Of a DNA stretch of 55,848 bases, positions 46,401 through 53,500 are shown one piece after another (positions within the stretch are counted from its first letter, which is position 1; each line of letters begins with the position of its first letter). The notes under the pieces are model-generated. The model was not told where the DNA came from. It did not search any database and was given only the letters and a program-made list of their open reading frames with translations. The stretch comes from an uncultured Kiritimatiellota bacterium (GTDB taxonomy: Bacteria > Verrucomicrobiota > Kiritimatiellia > RFP12 > UBA1067): positions 1 to 55,848 of the forward strand of contig CAKTZA010000018.1 in NCBI GenBank assembly GCA_934635045.1, in the 5' to 3' direction. A program made the position numbers and the translations under genes.

Positions 46401-47029
46401 GTCTGGACGTTGAAGTTGCACCCCGACAGGTCATAGTCGGTCTTGGGGGTGCCATCCGGTGCCATCGGGGCGAACGGCCGCCCATACATGAAGTTCGCCG
46501 ACGCACCGCCCGCCACGCCGCCGATGCAGAAGTCCCAAGTCGGCACCAGTTCCTGCCGGAAGCTCAAGTAGTATCCGCTGCTGCTGCTGTTCGGCGTCAG
46601 CATCGACCCGTCCGCCCCCGCGAGACGAATCGGCAGGGCGAAGTCGCCCGGCTTCACCTGATAGGCGAAGATGAGGTCGGTGAAGTTGTCGTCACGCTGT
46701 TTCCAGTCCTCCAGCTCGGCGAAGCGGAGTTCGCCCGACACGTAGATCCCGATCTTCGGGCGGCTCGTGACCCACGCAACCGCTTCGGAACCGAGACCGA
46801 GGTAAACGAGGCCAAACGCCTTGCCGCCAATCTCGTTCTTCATCAGGCGCACCGTGAACCGGGCGGTCTCGCCGGGATTCAGGTTACTCGTCGGCGCGGC
46901 GGCAACGGTGCCGTCGGCGTTGATCGGTCGGATCTCGTAGATGTTCCCGGTCGCCGCATGGGACACGGACGGGAGCGCAAAGGCCGCAAGGGCGAATGCC
47001 GTCTTCAACACACTGTTTCGGATGTTCAT
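34391..47029 (-). CDS. Giant secreted surface protein with TSP3 repeats and LamG domain
   Basis: 4,212 residues. Signal peptide at 1-26 (VLKTAFALAAFALPSVSHAA). The N-terminal third is built from beta-sandwich/Ig-like segments. Thrombospondin type 3-like calcium loops are scattered from about 1,400 to the end (DSDNDGLTDLEELALGTNP; DTDGDGVPDGWEL; DADGDGWSNRSENRYA). One LamG/concanavalin-like domain lies at about 2,645-2,765 (GVWTHLAATYDGRDLVLYVN). The last natural segment, GGFYKVEIE, is followed by repeat-encoded residues and stop. The ATG at 47029 is chosen for the signal peptide and the GAGAGG upstream. Probably a calcium-stabilised surface fibre or glycan-binding adhesin; no catalytic motif seen. 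Confidence 0.85.
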   Translation of the reverse strand: MNIRNSVLKTAFALAAFALPSVSHAATGNIYEIRPINADGTVAAAPTSNLNPGETARFTVRLMKNEIGGKAFGLVYLGLGSEAVAWVTSRPKIGIYVSGELRFAELEDWKQRDDNFTDLIFAYQVKPGDFALPIRLAGADGSMLTPNSSSSGYYLSFRQELVPTWDFCIGGVAGGASANFMYGRPFAPMAPDGTPKTDYDLSGCNFNVQTIGFDTAWEDAATKTVWRTVHQGSSEIDNGGDIPSLQADSLPTNNAYSLYLWSADESVFRLPAGTDCIQRDIHVTASTTEKRWVREIKVMSGKMSYTFDLEGVTQGTSANLILSAFPDFNYNVGMVVPQRLEDYVTVPVKCSEPSERAVTVAPADRTVTATSAYTHYVTELKVTFNQVFTEDVEIEIEPSIQDAACPYKWWDYIRFSDATDEDVTLQTNPGTNPTVTIRAGATSSSTRLYIYALRSDEWVNDLSNHILFTPKTTNANALKPVADGGIKGWDTVAGAGLNIDAQNPSIDSMFDGTDASTAIADTAQPLQIVVSDTYADMTCTNGGYEIWIVRDKNGRDTKPVKLDGLYLPGKGGVLFLTNTTDVLPTVTYTAEKTVYSSYIYVKSPISGNESANHDFTMTVSAPDRVVTTILSASEYYTGEAEFAEGETVQLKIALQDESGNPVRNSQGEIYAYIKGDSDEDTEAIDCTWKAVAGGVGKKLGAYSDSVSSGCTLVLTDGDGSKLGRFLSYSIVFLKTSTWTDDPAQVVSVYKSSAPVTFTVHNVMPSVEFVSVNDGTYEVNAAGATVGPFPINVAQKFAVSVIEPGEVDKAATNDAAFRVRWRITDPDGSPNTPIVVEGNPDETSTNYVFRSAGIYTVDVDLGDKDMAGKYGNGTLNSKFSFKVSVIDQPSITLEHNGIYNETESVEAGGGAQVTVKLGLNACDFDMYVKLLLAPNATGAEAPGLFQLQTSANVTTNGTESFNGEDYDSYTIRFPRRVTEMPIFVQSMDGTLNSRTTGFKAVLTNLTETVVPNSGGKRACDYYLGVAPSAIKVYNVEPVLDMIYPEPGTNAIKVAIGQVDEALTWSFTDVVNDFTRGMKVEFKGGGGWGPNSYSNSMDAAAAGAAGFKPTFSSSGAGQTVRLIITDPDGQTATATWTYDVEASKSMKLVAHGPATGYGASKGDRYNTKASGRGEGRVWAASKSAIPVNNWSSTVNCGLEKTFDVFGYGYKVGDIDDGTAANLHYPDGRTGYYVSRDTAINTSGNSLGLGESGYKYNARKDEFGNPVDSFLYTWLVITSSGDAGSTVTDAYLNDTTAPEMSEANDSGRLVTLPTDEDEEGGYALTQLEAVFSIEKYASDNMGDINQDGIPDLYAKKYGMGVYDPNSGAVTGDDLLSLLSFNDDEDYLPDGSKFTAALEIRGYGYGLNDAPERVGLLGVKPDRVYTDPDADTKSTLSKVEYLAWLEYAQALGIDATHATNWNLWSPECPSDPTLEDTDEDGFPDGFEYYHWYRATVGYLEVRALNGTLVTNHLYETGRRFDARNPGAGTVITSAEIARLMNPRLPSGSADEAAARDSDNDGLTDLEELALGTNPFDFDTDGDGLPDGFEVMVSKTDPLKYATDNVTCDAERNFDGDHMAYTSIYRSSGEPYCDEYVLLATEKRSPEDLEYPVSFAIATPDGDTDGVQWYVVADTDLVTVSETTVTEDIVTCEAYDGTGLWTDGASWVKVAIRAAALPAVDAGTIGGVAVSRLYADIAATEAFAYSDDTGAVVRGLPKRLAKGTLVRNAATATEYVERQLAGAIAEERCNAAWVYGNAAVGVGTDETAHFGELVVARHEAVAAGAVVVAEPLDTRKIAYIHSYVYQQFGFDPRTAWKSETPLAARWGTATKDGDGALLTDKFLAGTGYAGVSTRTRPYTTYDEFLLMSYYLNSGCIDASDVEPTKDRPWRTIFSLYTTNPCGPNEPQVDAADSSSVTSNATVSAFSDTNGADTDGDGVPDGWELYVMSGPKATKASLLGETRVFSILGPDAPMSPTIPKAASQNDTDTLMDEDGLNEWREFAGTDSCAAYTNVSTTIVRPAADANWLNKFFPTDPWNEDTDGDGMKDGEEGGKFVYGTPADGLVSGAYLTSIPGGGLNPCSVDTDLDGLPDGWEAQFAGKTLANPDDYADFDGLYAKDAGGADVGNCLVGYVDGMDGTVADATTSPVVKEISSGSASSNTISRTYYGAPAASLVNRDYDHDGLENWQEYLVGAMRCWRYDDPFTRWDYIPSELYWTTNAQGEASFEPNLAALACADMDEFWYKTLVDKTSPLYNPWLVTDQASGAPYFSRVTNAWDCAYLEAVSGERLGGAYYIFKDRCGDTMIADLWSPTIMEKMGYTKMLAAPSKYISCDPTKADTDQDGMDDYYELFHGLNPLLGASGVRIEKNAPCDIVYDAWYGDNTMQKQTAESNVWTKNPPKAPRGAMDFEVFPWLAGAADADPDGDDIRNQVEALMPEVGTTTWLHTDPTPLWMTDSTYSNSLVRMFWRLPTRKYVANLGGASFKKDGVEYFFRDFDCYVRAKDQSGDLFLFTAFLPDPWYMAQTGEENWIFSFEENEGYDTDHDGLSDYAEKEGKFRRGGSDPQDSDSPVRRQAMYFQGPAKPSLLQSMPYVPEVHPVGARAYPDDMSFLQYTVECWVCPDTVADDATILERVIWSSPSNVGDEEFLRRNFQLAIRGGRWYTCFDPNGTVANNQVEVVSPTEAVAGVWTHLAATYDGRDLVLYVNGNAVGSKTSGLQPEYGSSAISVRSESQTYWSDREYAYKALLVGASAKGRGDLGGNYFWHLNVLNAVGFSRYKNFYTGYVDEIRVWDGARTIDEIRATMKTRYTSALAQENRNAFYADWVAGKHRYAKDASGNDYDVTPELRYHYSFDSLFGGVDAASVAKEPHGFGDTGAKAPVSRPEGYEIPWWKTVLAGSGPFAGYGSVYDSPAWVSWVPNTVAHLPRFDGTTLDSIYWSEDFKGALQGVYSFARTAEPVSRWTQMTLNRIDTTAAYQTTASRHRLVNDLGDSSRFHLLYEFTGRHLNQMGDDLLPLGGAYAKYCDATVGFWDEQGASSVWEISGPDSDNDGLPDWWEEYADQNYRRDDMPSSEFISWDTIVDYDGLLITAGEAYLRDLAKGSHRDANGNAVIGSDDHRQTADADRLGLPDWWTELYGIKGESALDDHDHDGLPNYVEYLLSEVFKFAGKVFDPTRADSVNPGVPDYFFQVGDLYVGEIFTDHDLVDDSWEALYSDDFASRLKYDPYADADGDGWSNRSENRYAKQVMPIIADQQSHYVGSDELVADYPIPTIALTLRYSGSRSEMVEKAPLVVQMTTSGTFENGMDATFSIGSSSGDTTTGSGTASSSTATVYTHSLGRWSNRHAIGTLAPGYVNKDSVKLEFCHDPSGTTVSWRLYTGTAGSQKVAVKRGTLAEFTADQQKYGEENVSLISTSSDYNALQDLELWRAEDGKTATWIYVPSKLELGTIDLTSGAFDIDLGVFANTYSINATNTADYASLEDQTFRISYTVNEAVGLPRKLFLGKATTGHVREGLNTIIAFADLDGDGAYTAGEPYGCVAGVDVSWKGTSADIMLTDTTPIFTRVDPIKGLDDRSALYGTESGNYTNFVSESKPSGGVYDRIRVVRHMLIGTTGQAYVSSVGDGERRVLLDQHVNAAVNPWISEANFLAKGALDVDWETLYDDIVSKISNGEIPSASNPSQTYRIGELIGVVYRIVIGNEDVNSGSGDSNISQVMPVRWFDSVRNLPVPQQTAEGNGVILVGRPTFSWTMPYNANGYTAFKVSVTNETGTFKWTSDYLRMPAADANGVYTWAAPLFVGDTPTGATGVFENGQTYAWSVSAYNAKYKDDAFVDGGTFLMGVQTNGYETGTIPASVRYYGPSAVTNGAVVRVRAYTSPDFTGAPVGGACVTATDADGVNCRLLGLPKGTYYLQAFVDSNGNGVWDKWESMGYLCARDGSTADYLNPVAVRFGDSFGTGKAVTIYIEDADTDGDNLPDAWEYVMATDAARKDGSFLKARGVAELDQTGAGELWVNNTLVHSLLTEVNDNKLPSAGLMAQGVLNAFRSSASFASLALGTPANLAVDPATGALSVDPVFADGTLVISGLAFDTAAGEVALTVSGELAASEAASSIYRVAVGSTVTVKVLHTATLAANWQTVATEKVTISGDTVKSGVIRVKMPDVEATGGFYKVEIEQKSNNRMTE

Positions 47030-47066
47030 AGCTGTTCTACCTCTCTTCATTCAAGTCTCGTTGAAA

Positions 47067-47507
47067 TTAGTTCTTCTCGGCGGCCGCCTTCGGGGCCGCC
47101 AAACGCGCGCGAATCGTCTCGGCCGCCCGCTGCCGGTGCGCGACAAGCGCCGCCTCGGTCGCCGCGAGACGGTTCGTGAGCGCCGCCCACGCCGGACGCT
47201 TCGCGAGCTCGGCCTCGACGCGCGCCGCGTCGGCCCCGGCCCCTGCGAGCGTCTGCCGCACGTCTTCGCGCAGCGCCTCCATCTCGGAGAGAACCTGCGC
47301 GCGCGCCCGCAGGAGGGGCTTTCGCGCGTCGTTCAGGTCCGCCAGCTGCTGACGGTAAACGGGGTCTTTCATGCGCGCTTCGGGGGCCGTCGGATCGGCC
47401 GACGCGCCCTCTTGCACGGCGTTTTTCTCGCATCCAGCGAAAGCAAACAACAGGGCGCAACACACCGTTGCGACCACATTTCGCGTCGTTGTAAGTCTTC
47501 TAACCAT
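47067..47507 (-). CDS. Small lipoprotein with coiled coil
   Basis: 146 residues. Signal with lipobox-like FAFAGC and modified Cys at 26, then Ala/Arg/Glu-rich helices with heptad spacing (about 45-140). It should be an outer-membrane or periplasmic lipoprotein. It sits alone between the two giant surface protein genes, 37 nt before the first codon of one and 46 nt after the stop of the other, so a scaffolding or export role for them is a reasonable guess only. TAAAAT lies about 13 nt before the ATG. Confidence 0.7.
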   Translation of the reverse strand: MVRRLTTTRNVVATVCCALLFAFAGCEKNAVQEGASADPTAPEARMKDPVYRQQLADLNDARKPLLRARAQVLSEMEALREDVRQTLAGAGADAARVEAELAKRPAWAALTNRLAATEAALVAHRQRAAETIRARLAAPKAAAEKN

Positions 47508-47519
47508 TTTCTTCAGCGT

Positions 47520-47525
47520 ATTTTA
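47520..47525 (-). promoter_or_regulatory. Extended -10 (TGATAAAAT) of the lipoprotein gene
   Basis: AAGTGATAAAATACGCTG on the minus strand, with TG at the extended position. The predicted start leaves a leader of about 6 nt before the ATG at 47507. Confidence 0.45.
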
Positions 47526-47553
47526 TCACTTTTGGCGGTTGAAATCAATGCGG

Positions 47554-50500
47554 CTACTGCAAAAGGTTCTTCGTTTTCAGGATCTCCACCGTCGTCGGCT
47601 TGAGTCGGTCGTCGATGTCGAACGAATACCCGATGGTCGCGCGACCATGCTCCTTCTGCCACTCGTACCACCCGGCGGCCCCGCCCGGCGACCACGGCAT
47701 GTAAGGATCGTCCAGTTCAATGAGGCTTGTGAAGGGATGCGTCGAGTCGGGCTGCTCGAACGAGTCTTCGTCAAAGACGAAATAACGCAGCGGGATTCGG
47801 CTGTTGCGGCTGGGTTCCAGACCGAGCTGGGCGTTCAGGAGAATGCCCGTCACCTTGAACGTGACGTTCGACCAGTTCCAGTTCGCGTCCGCATAGGCGT
47901 CCGCATAGTCCTGCGATGTCACGCCCGGCGTCGCGCTCCGCAGGACGTACGGCGTCCACGCCTTCGCCGTGACCGTGTTCGAGACCATCAGGAACATGCG
48001 CGCACAGACGTTCGTGTACTCGATGCCGGACGCCGTCTTGAAGACGCGCTCCGAGAAGTCGCTCGTCAGACCGCCCTTGAGGCACAGGTCATGGTCTTTC
48101 CACGTCGGATCCATGTCGAGCCAGTACATCGCCGTGAGCGACAGGTTCGTCACGACCTTGTCGCCGAGGTCGATGAAGTCGGCGAGGCCCGGCGTGTCCG
48201 TGTCGGGGTTTTTGAATGCGTCCTTCATCGTCCGCCCGCCCGACAGCCACGCAAGCACCGCGTCGCGGTACTTGTTGTCGTCCGTCAGGCCGTACTTCCC
48301 GGACAGTTCGGACGCGACCCGCGCCGAGGCGATGACCGTGATGTCGTTCGAGGCGTTCCGGCCGACCTCCAGCGACCACGCGCGTGCGCCGGTCTTCGTC
48401 GGCGCGACGGCGACGCCGTTCGTCGTCACGGCGTCGATCTCGTACCAGCGATCCGTCTGGTAGAGGATGTTCGTGCCCTCTTCCGCACCCTTGCGGTAGA
48501 CGAACGTCTGCGTCACGTTCGTGTAGGCACCGCCGAAGCTCTGCCACAGATGGTCGCCCGTGATGACCGAATAGATCATGAGACCGCTCCCGAGCGGATG
48601 CGGGCAGTCGTCGGGGATGACCTGTCTCTGGTTGATCCGACCTGGCGTCCAGTCCATCGTGGCGTTCCAGACAAGCGGCGTCTCGCCGTGCGACGCGAAG
48701 ACGCCAAGCGACTTGTCGCCGCCCTCGCAGTCCATCCCGACGTAGAAGAACTTGCCCTCGCCGCCAAGCGCCCGCTCCTGCTCGTTCAGGAACGTGACAT
48801 GGTTCTCCGGGTTGTAGGAAGACAGGATCTGCGCCCAGTCGTTCGTGCCGAGCGCGACAATCTCGTGCTCGATGATGCCCGACGGGCGCACGAGCTGCAC
48901 GGCAAGCGGGTAGTACCGACTGAGTTCGCCGTCACCCGTCATGGCGTCCGTGCGCGTCGTCGGAACCGACCAGATGCCGTCGATTTCGCCCTCGTCCGCG
49001 TCAAGGGCGGCCTGCGCGTTCGGCGAGGCGACCACGTGGAAGACGCACTTCGAGACGGGATCCATGTGCTTGATGACCTTCTTGAGGCCCGGCAGGAGCG
49101 GCGTGCCGAAGCGGGCGATCTCGTTCGTGACGACCGCCCCGGTGGTCAGCTTCGCGTCGACGAGGCGGATCGACCACTCGCTCAGGTCGGCGTCCGACGG
49201 CGCGGCGACCTCGAGGAACTGGCGCTCCCGGTCCGAATTCTGCCCGTTCCAGTCGGCCGTGCCGAAGACGTTGGCCTCGTTGATCCACGCCCAGCCCGGC
49301 GAGACCGTGTCGAGGATCGTGTACGCGCTGAACGACCCGCTGGCGCCCCCCCACTGCGCGTTGAGGTCGACCGGGTTGTACCACGGCGGCTTCTCCCAGT
49401 CGGCCTGCGAAAGCCAGTTCGTCTGGACCTCGCCGGCGGCCGTGCGGTAGACGACCTCCAGCATGTACTGCACCGCCGTCGCCGTCGTCTGGGCCTTCAT
49501 CACCGCGTCGGGCGCGCCGAAGTAGCTCGACCGGAAGACGAGGTTCGTGCCCTTGCATTCCATCAGCCAGGCGCAGTCGCCGTTCGCCTCGGCCGTCGCC
49601 TTCCAGTTCTCGAAGCCCCACGGCGACGGCCCCACGTGCCACCAGAGCCGCACCTTCGCGTCGGAGAGGTCGACCTCCTCCGGCAGCTGCGCGGCGTAGA
49701 CCTCGGCCTGCACGCCCCACGCCTCCTTGCAGAGGGGCTGCTCCGCGCTCAGCAGCGCGCCGAACGCGTCCGCCACCTTCACGGGCGTCGTCTCGTCCAG
49801 CCCGCTGCGGAACGCCGCGACGTTGCGGAACGCGACGCGCCCGCGGATCGCCTCCAGCACGACGACCTCGTCGATCAGGACGCGCAGCGGCTTCGCCGGC
49901 GCAAATTCGTCCGGCATCAGGTTCCGGACGTTCTCCACGCCCGTCACGGCGAGGCGGAACGCGCAGTAGTTGTCGCCTGCGCCCGTCTTGTGCGTGAACG
50001 TCTCGTAGAGCGCGTTCGTGACGTTCCACGCCGCGAGGCGCGTCCACTGCGCGTCGTCGCCGGCCGTGCCGAGCTTCGCGCCGAAGAGCGTCACGCGCGG
50101 CACGGCGTCGCCGGCGCCGGCGCCGTCGTAGCGGCGGGCCTTGAAGCTCACCTGCCCGACCGTCTCGGCCTCGAACGTCGGCGTCTGCACGAACGGCAGG
50201 TGCTCGGGGTAGAGCCGCTCGTCCTCGACGCGGATGCCGTCCGTCACGGAGTTGTTCAGCGCGAGCGCCATGCCGTCGCGGTTCGGGTCGGAATCGGCGT
50301 CGAAGAGGTAGAGCTTGTCGGCCTCGCCCGTCGTCCGCAGGTTCCAGCCCCACCAGGCGAACTTGTCGAGCGACGGCTCGTCACGGCAGAGGACGCCCGT
50401 GATCCCGATCGAGCCGAACTGCGTCTCGTCCACGACGTTCGTCATCGAGCGGACGAGCTCCGGGTCGAGGCAGAGGCGCATGACGCCCTTCACGCCGTGC

Positions 50501-53500
50501 AGGCCGAAGTAGTAGGAGCGCCGGCCGGACAGCCGCTCGGCGTCCGTGCACGTGTCGAACGTGTAGTTCGTGACCGTCGTCCAGATGGCGGACGACGTGT
50601 CCTTCGAGTACGACGCGAGGTTGCCGACGTCGACGCCGTTCGTGCAGATCTGCAGCAGGAGCTTCGCGTTCCGCTGGGCGTTCGTGTAGGTGAAGGTGAA
50701 CATGCCGAGGCCGGAGCCGCGCCCGGCGTCCGTCTGGCCGTCCATCAGCGGCGAGCGGATCGACGTCGCGACGGACGGGCGCGACCGCTTGGCGTTCAGC
50801 TCGCAGGCCTTCGCGCCGCTCACGAGGTTCGTGAGGATCCACCCCTGCGTGAAGACGACGTTCGACGGCGAGCCGCTGTACGTGCTGTCGAAGTAGTTGG
50901 CGCCCGCGCCGTTCTTCGCCTCGTCGTAGCTCTCGCCGCGCCACTGGCGCAGCTCGAAGTCGTCGATCACGATGTCGTTGCGCGCGCCCGTCGCGCTGCC
51001 GCCCGGCGCGATCTTCACGGCGCAGTCGTCGAGGCTCCAGAGCCTGAGCTCGATCGGCTCGGCGAAATACGAGAACGACGTGATGTTCGTCGTCGCCAGG
51101 AGCGTCCAGTCCGTCGTGCCGAGCGGCGCCGTGTAGACGTTCAGCGGCTGCGTGATCTCCTTCGAGACGATGCCGTAGTAGTTGTTGTTGCCGACCTGAT
51201 CGGCCTGCGCACGGCCCTGGTCGATTTCCCACAGGTCTTTCTGCAGATCTGACTGGCAGGTTGTGTGGGACGATGGATAGGAGAAGGTTCCTGACGAAGA
51301 CTTGAAGTCCGTTTCCGTCGGCAGCGCCGTCGCGGCATGTCCGTAGACCGGATGGACGAAGCGTCCGGGGCAGTTCGCGGCCAAGACGCCATACGTACCG
51401 CCCGTCAGGCGCTGATCGTCGGTATCGATGAACGAGACCATCTGGCAGTTTGCGTTCTGCGTCTTGTCGACCGTGTCCATGCCCGTCGAGACACCTGCCG
51501 AGAGGAGCGTCCGCGTCCCGTCGTTCTTCACCGAAATGAACAGGAGACCGTAAGAGCCCGTCCCGCCTTTCGTGTTCAGCATGTTTTCGCCGCCGACCAC
51601 CTCCGCAAAGCCCAGTTCGGTCGAGACGACTTTGTTGCGCGTCTTGTCGTAACACCAGCGGTGCAGGGAGAGGCGATGGGAGTTGCCCGGTCCCTGGACC
51701 TGCTGCCCCGGAAGAAGCGTCGCGTTGAACTGCTCGACGCGGAACTCGTAGGCGCCGACCGTCGGACGGTAGAACGCGACGAGCGAGAGCGAGCCGTTGC
51801 CGTCGAAGTCCCGGCGCTGGTTGAGGTCGTAGGCCGCGCGCGTGACGAACGTGTAGTTCGTCATCGTCGGCATCGCGCCGCCGGCATAGTAGCTGAAGTC
51901 GCCAAACTCGATCGCCTGCGCGAGGCGCGCGTTGAACCGCACGGACTCCAGGCCGCGCGGCGTCACGGCGGCGTTCACGAACTGGAGGTAGCCGACGCCC
52001 TTGCCCTCCATCTGCAGGGCCATGCCCGACGACGTGTCGCGGTACGCGCCCGCGACCCACTGGCCGGGGCCGACCGTGAAGCCGTTCGGCGACTTGCGCG
52101 TCCCCGTGAACGGCTGGTTGATCTCCCAGTCGCCGCCCGGCCCCATCGCGGCCGGCGTGACGCCGTTCTGGAAGTTCTCCGTCCAGTAGTTGGCGTTCGT
52201 CGCCGACGACGGCCACCACCGCGCGAGGTCGGCCTCGCATTCGCGCACGGTCGAGGCCACGCCGGCGATGCCCAGCGCGTTCGTGTCGGTCGACGTGCCG
52301 ACGAACGTGAAGCCCGGCTTGTTCGCGTCGCTCCAGCGGTTGAAGTTCTGGTAGTCGGCGTGGACGACGGAAACGCCGCGCGTCGCCTCGTCGATCTGGA
52401 ACAGGATGTACCCCGTCTTCGCGTCGCAGACGACGCGCGACCAGGCCGACGGGCCCGCGAAGTCGAGCGTCCGGTCCGCCGGCAGCGCCGTCACGTCGTT
52501 TCGGATGACGTAGGCGGTCACGTTCGTCTCGAACGTCGCCGCGCCGTCGTCCTGGTGGTTCAGCGACTCGAACCGCACGTACAGGCCGTCCGCCACCGCT
52601 TCCGGCGTCTGGTAGTAGCCGCGCCAGAGCCGGTCGCCGACGAGCTCCATCTCGCCCGTCGTCGCCGCGCCCGTCTCGGACGTCTTCACGATGAAGCGGA
52701 ACCGCTCCCAGTTGCTCTTGCCCGGCCGCAGACGCGCAAACCAGCAGCTGTCGTTTCGGTTCGTGACGGCCGTCACCTCCTCGGTGTAGAGCGGCGCGCC
52801 GGACGAGCCGACGAGGCCCGCGTCCGCGCCGCTGTAGTCGTAGTAGCTGTACGTCGGCACCTGCACGATCGCCTCGTACCACCACGAGACGTCCCCCTCC
52901 TTCGCCGGCAGGTTCAGGGGCGTCGTCGCCACCAGACCGTCCGACGGGCTCAAGTCAACCGTCTGCCAGTCGTTCGACGCCTGGCCGAGATACGTCCACC
53001 GGTAGTGCATCCGCGTCAGGGAGATGCAGGCGGCGGGATCGATCTCCTGAAAGCCGTTCGTGTAGACCTTCGCCTTCGCCCGCGCGTAGAGCGCCTTGTC
53101 CGTGACGGACGGGAACGGCACGTTCAGCGCGCCCATCTGCCCGAGATACCGCTTGCCGCGCGCCGTCGCGTCGAAAAAGCCGTACGGCTCGACCTCGGCC
53201 GTGTTCGGCGGCGGCGAGACGACGATGTTGTCGAGGAGAATCAGGCTGCTGCCGTCCACGCTCTCCCCCTCGTACGCCTCCAGGCGGCGAATGCGGAAAC
53301 GGGCCGGACCTCGCACGTTGACCTTCACGCAGATGCGGTAGAAGTTGTTCGTCGAGCCGCCTTTCGTGATCGAAAGGGCGAGGTCGTCCGTCTCCGGCTC
53401 CTGCGTGAACGTCGCCGTGCCGTCGCGCTTCAGGGGCGTCATCCGGCACGGCACCCACTGTTCGGCCTCGATGAGGCCCAGCTCGCCCTCAATGCCGTGC

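Noticed and set aside
34262..47179. A 4,305-codon open frame on the plus strand opposite the giant protein
   Set aside because: Its translation is Arg/Val/His-rich without domains, while the minus strand has a signal peptide and TSP3/LamG modules. It is an antisense shadow caused by GC-biased third positions; similar shadows lie at 13764-17336, 22734-25877 and 47371-51252.
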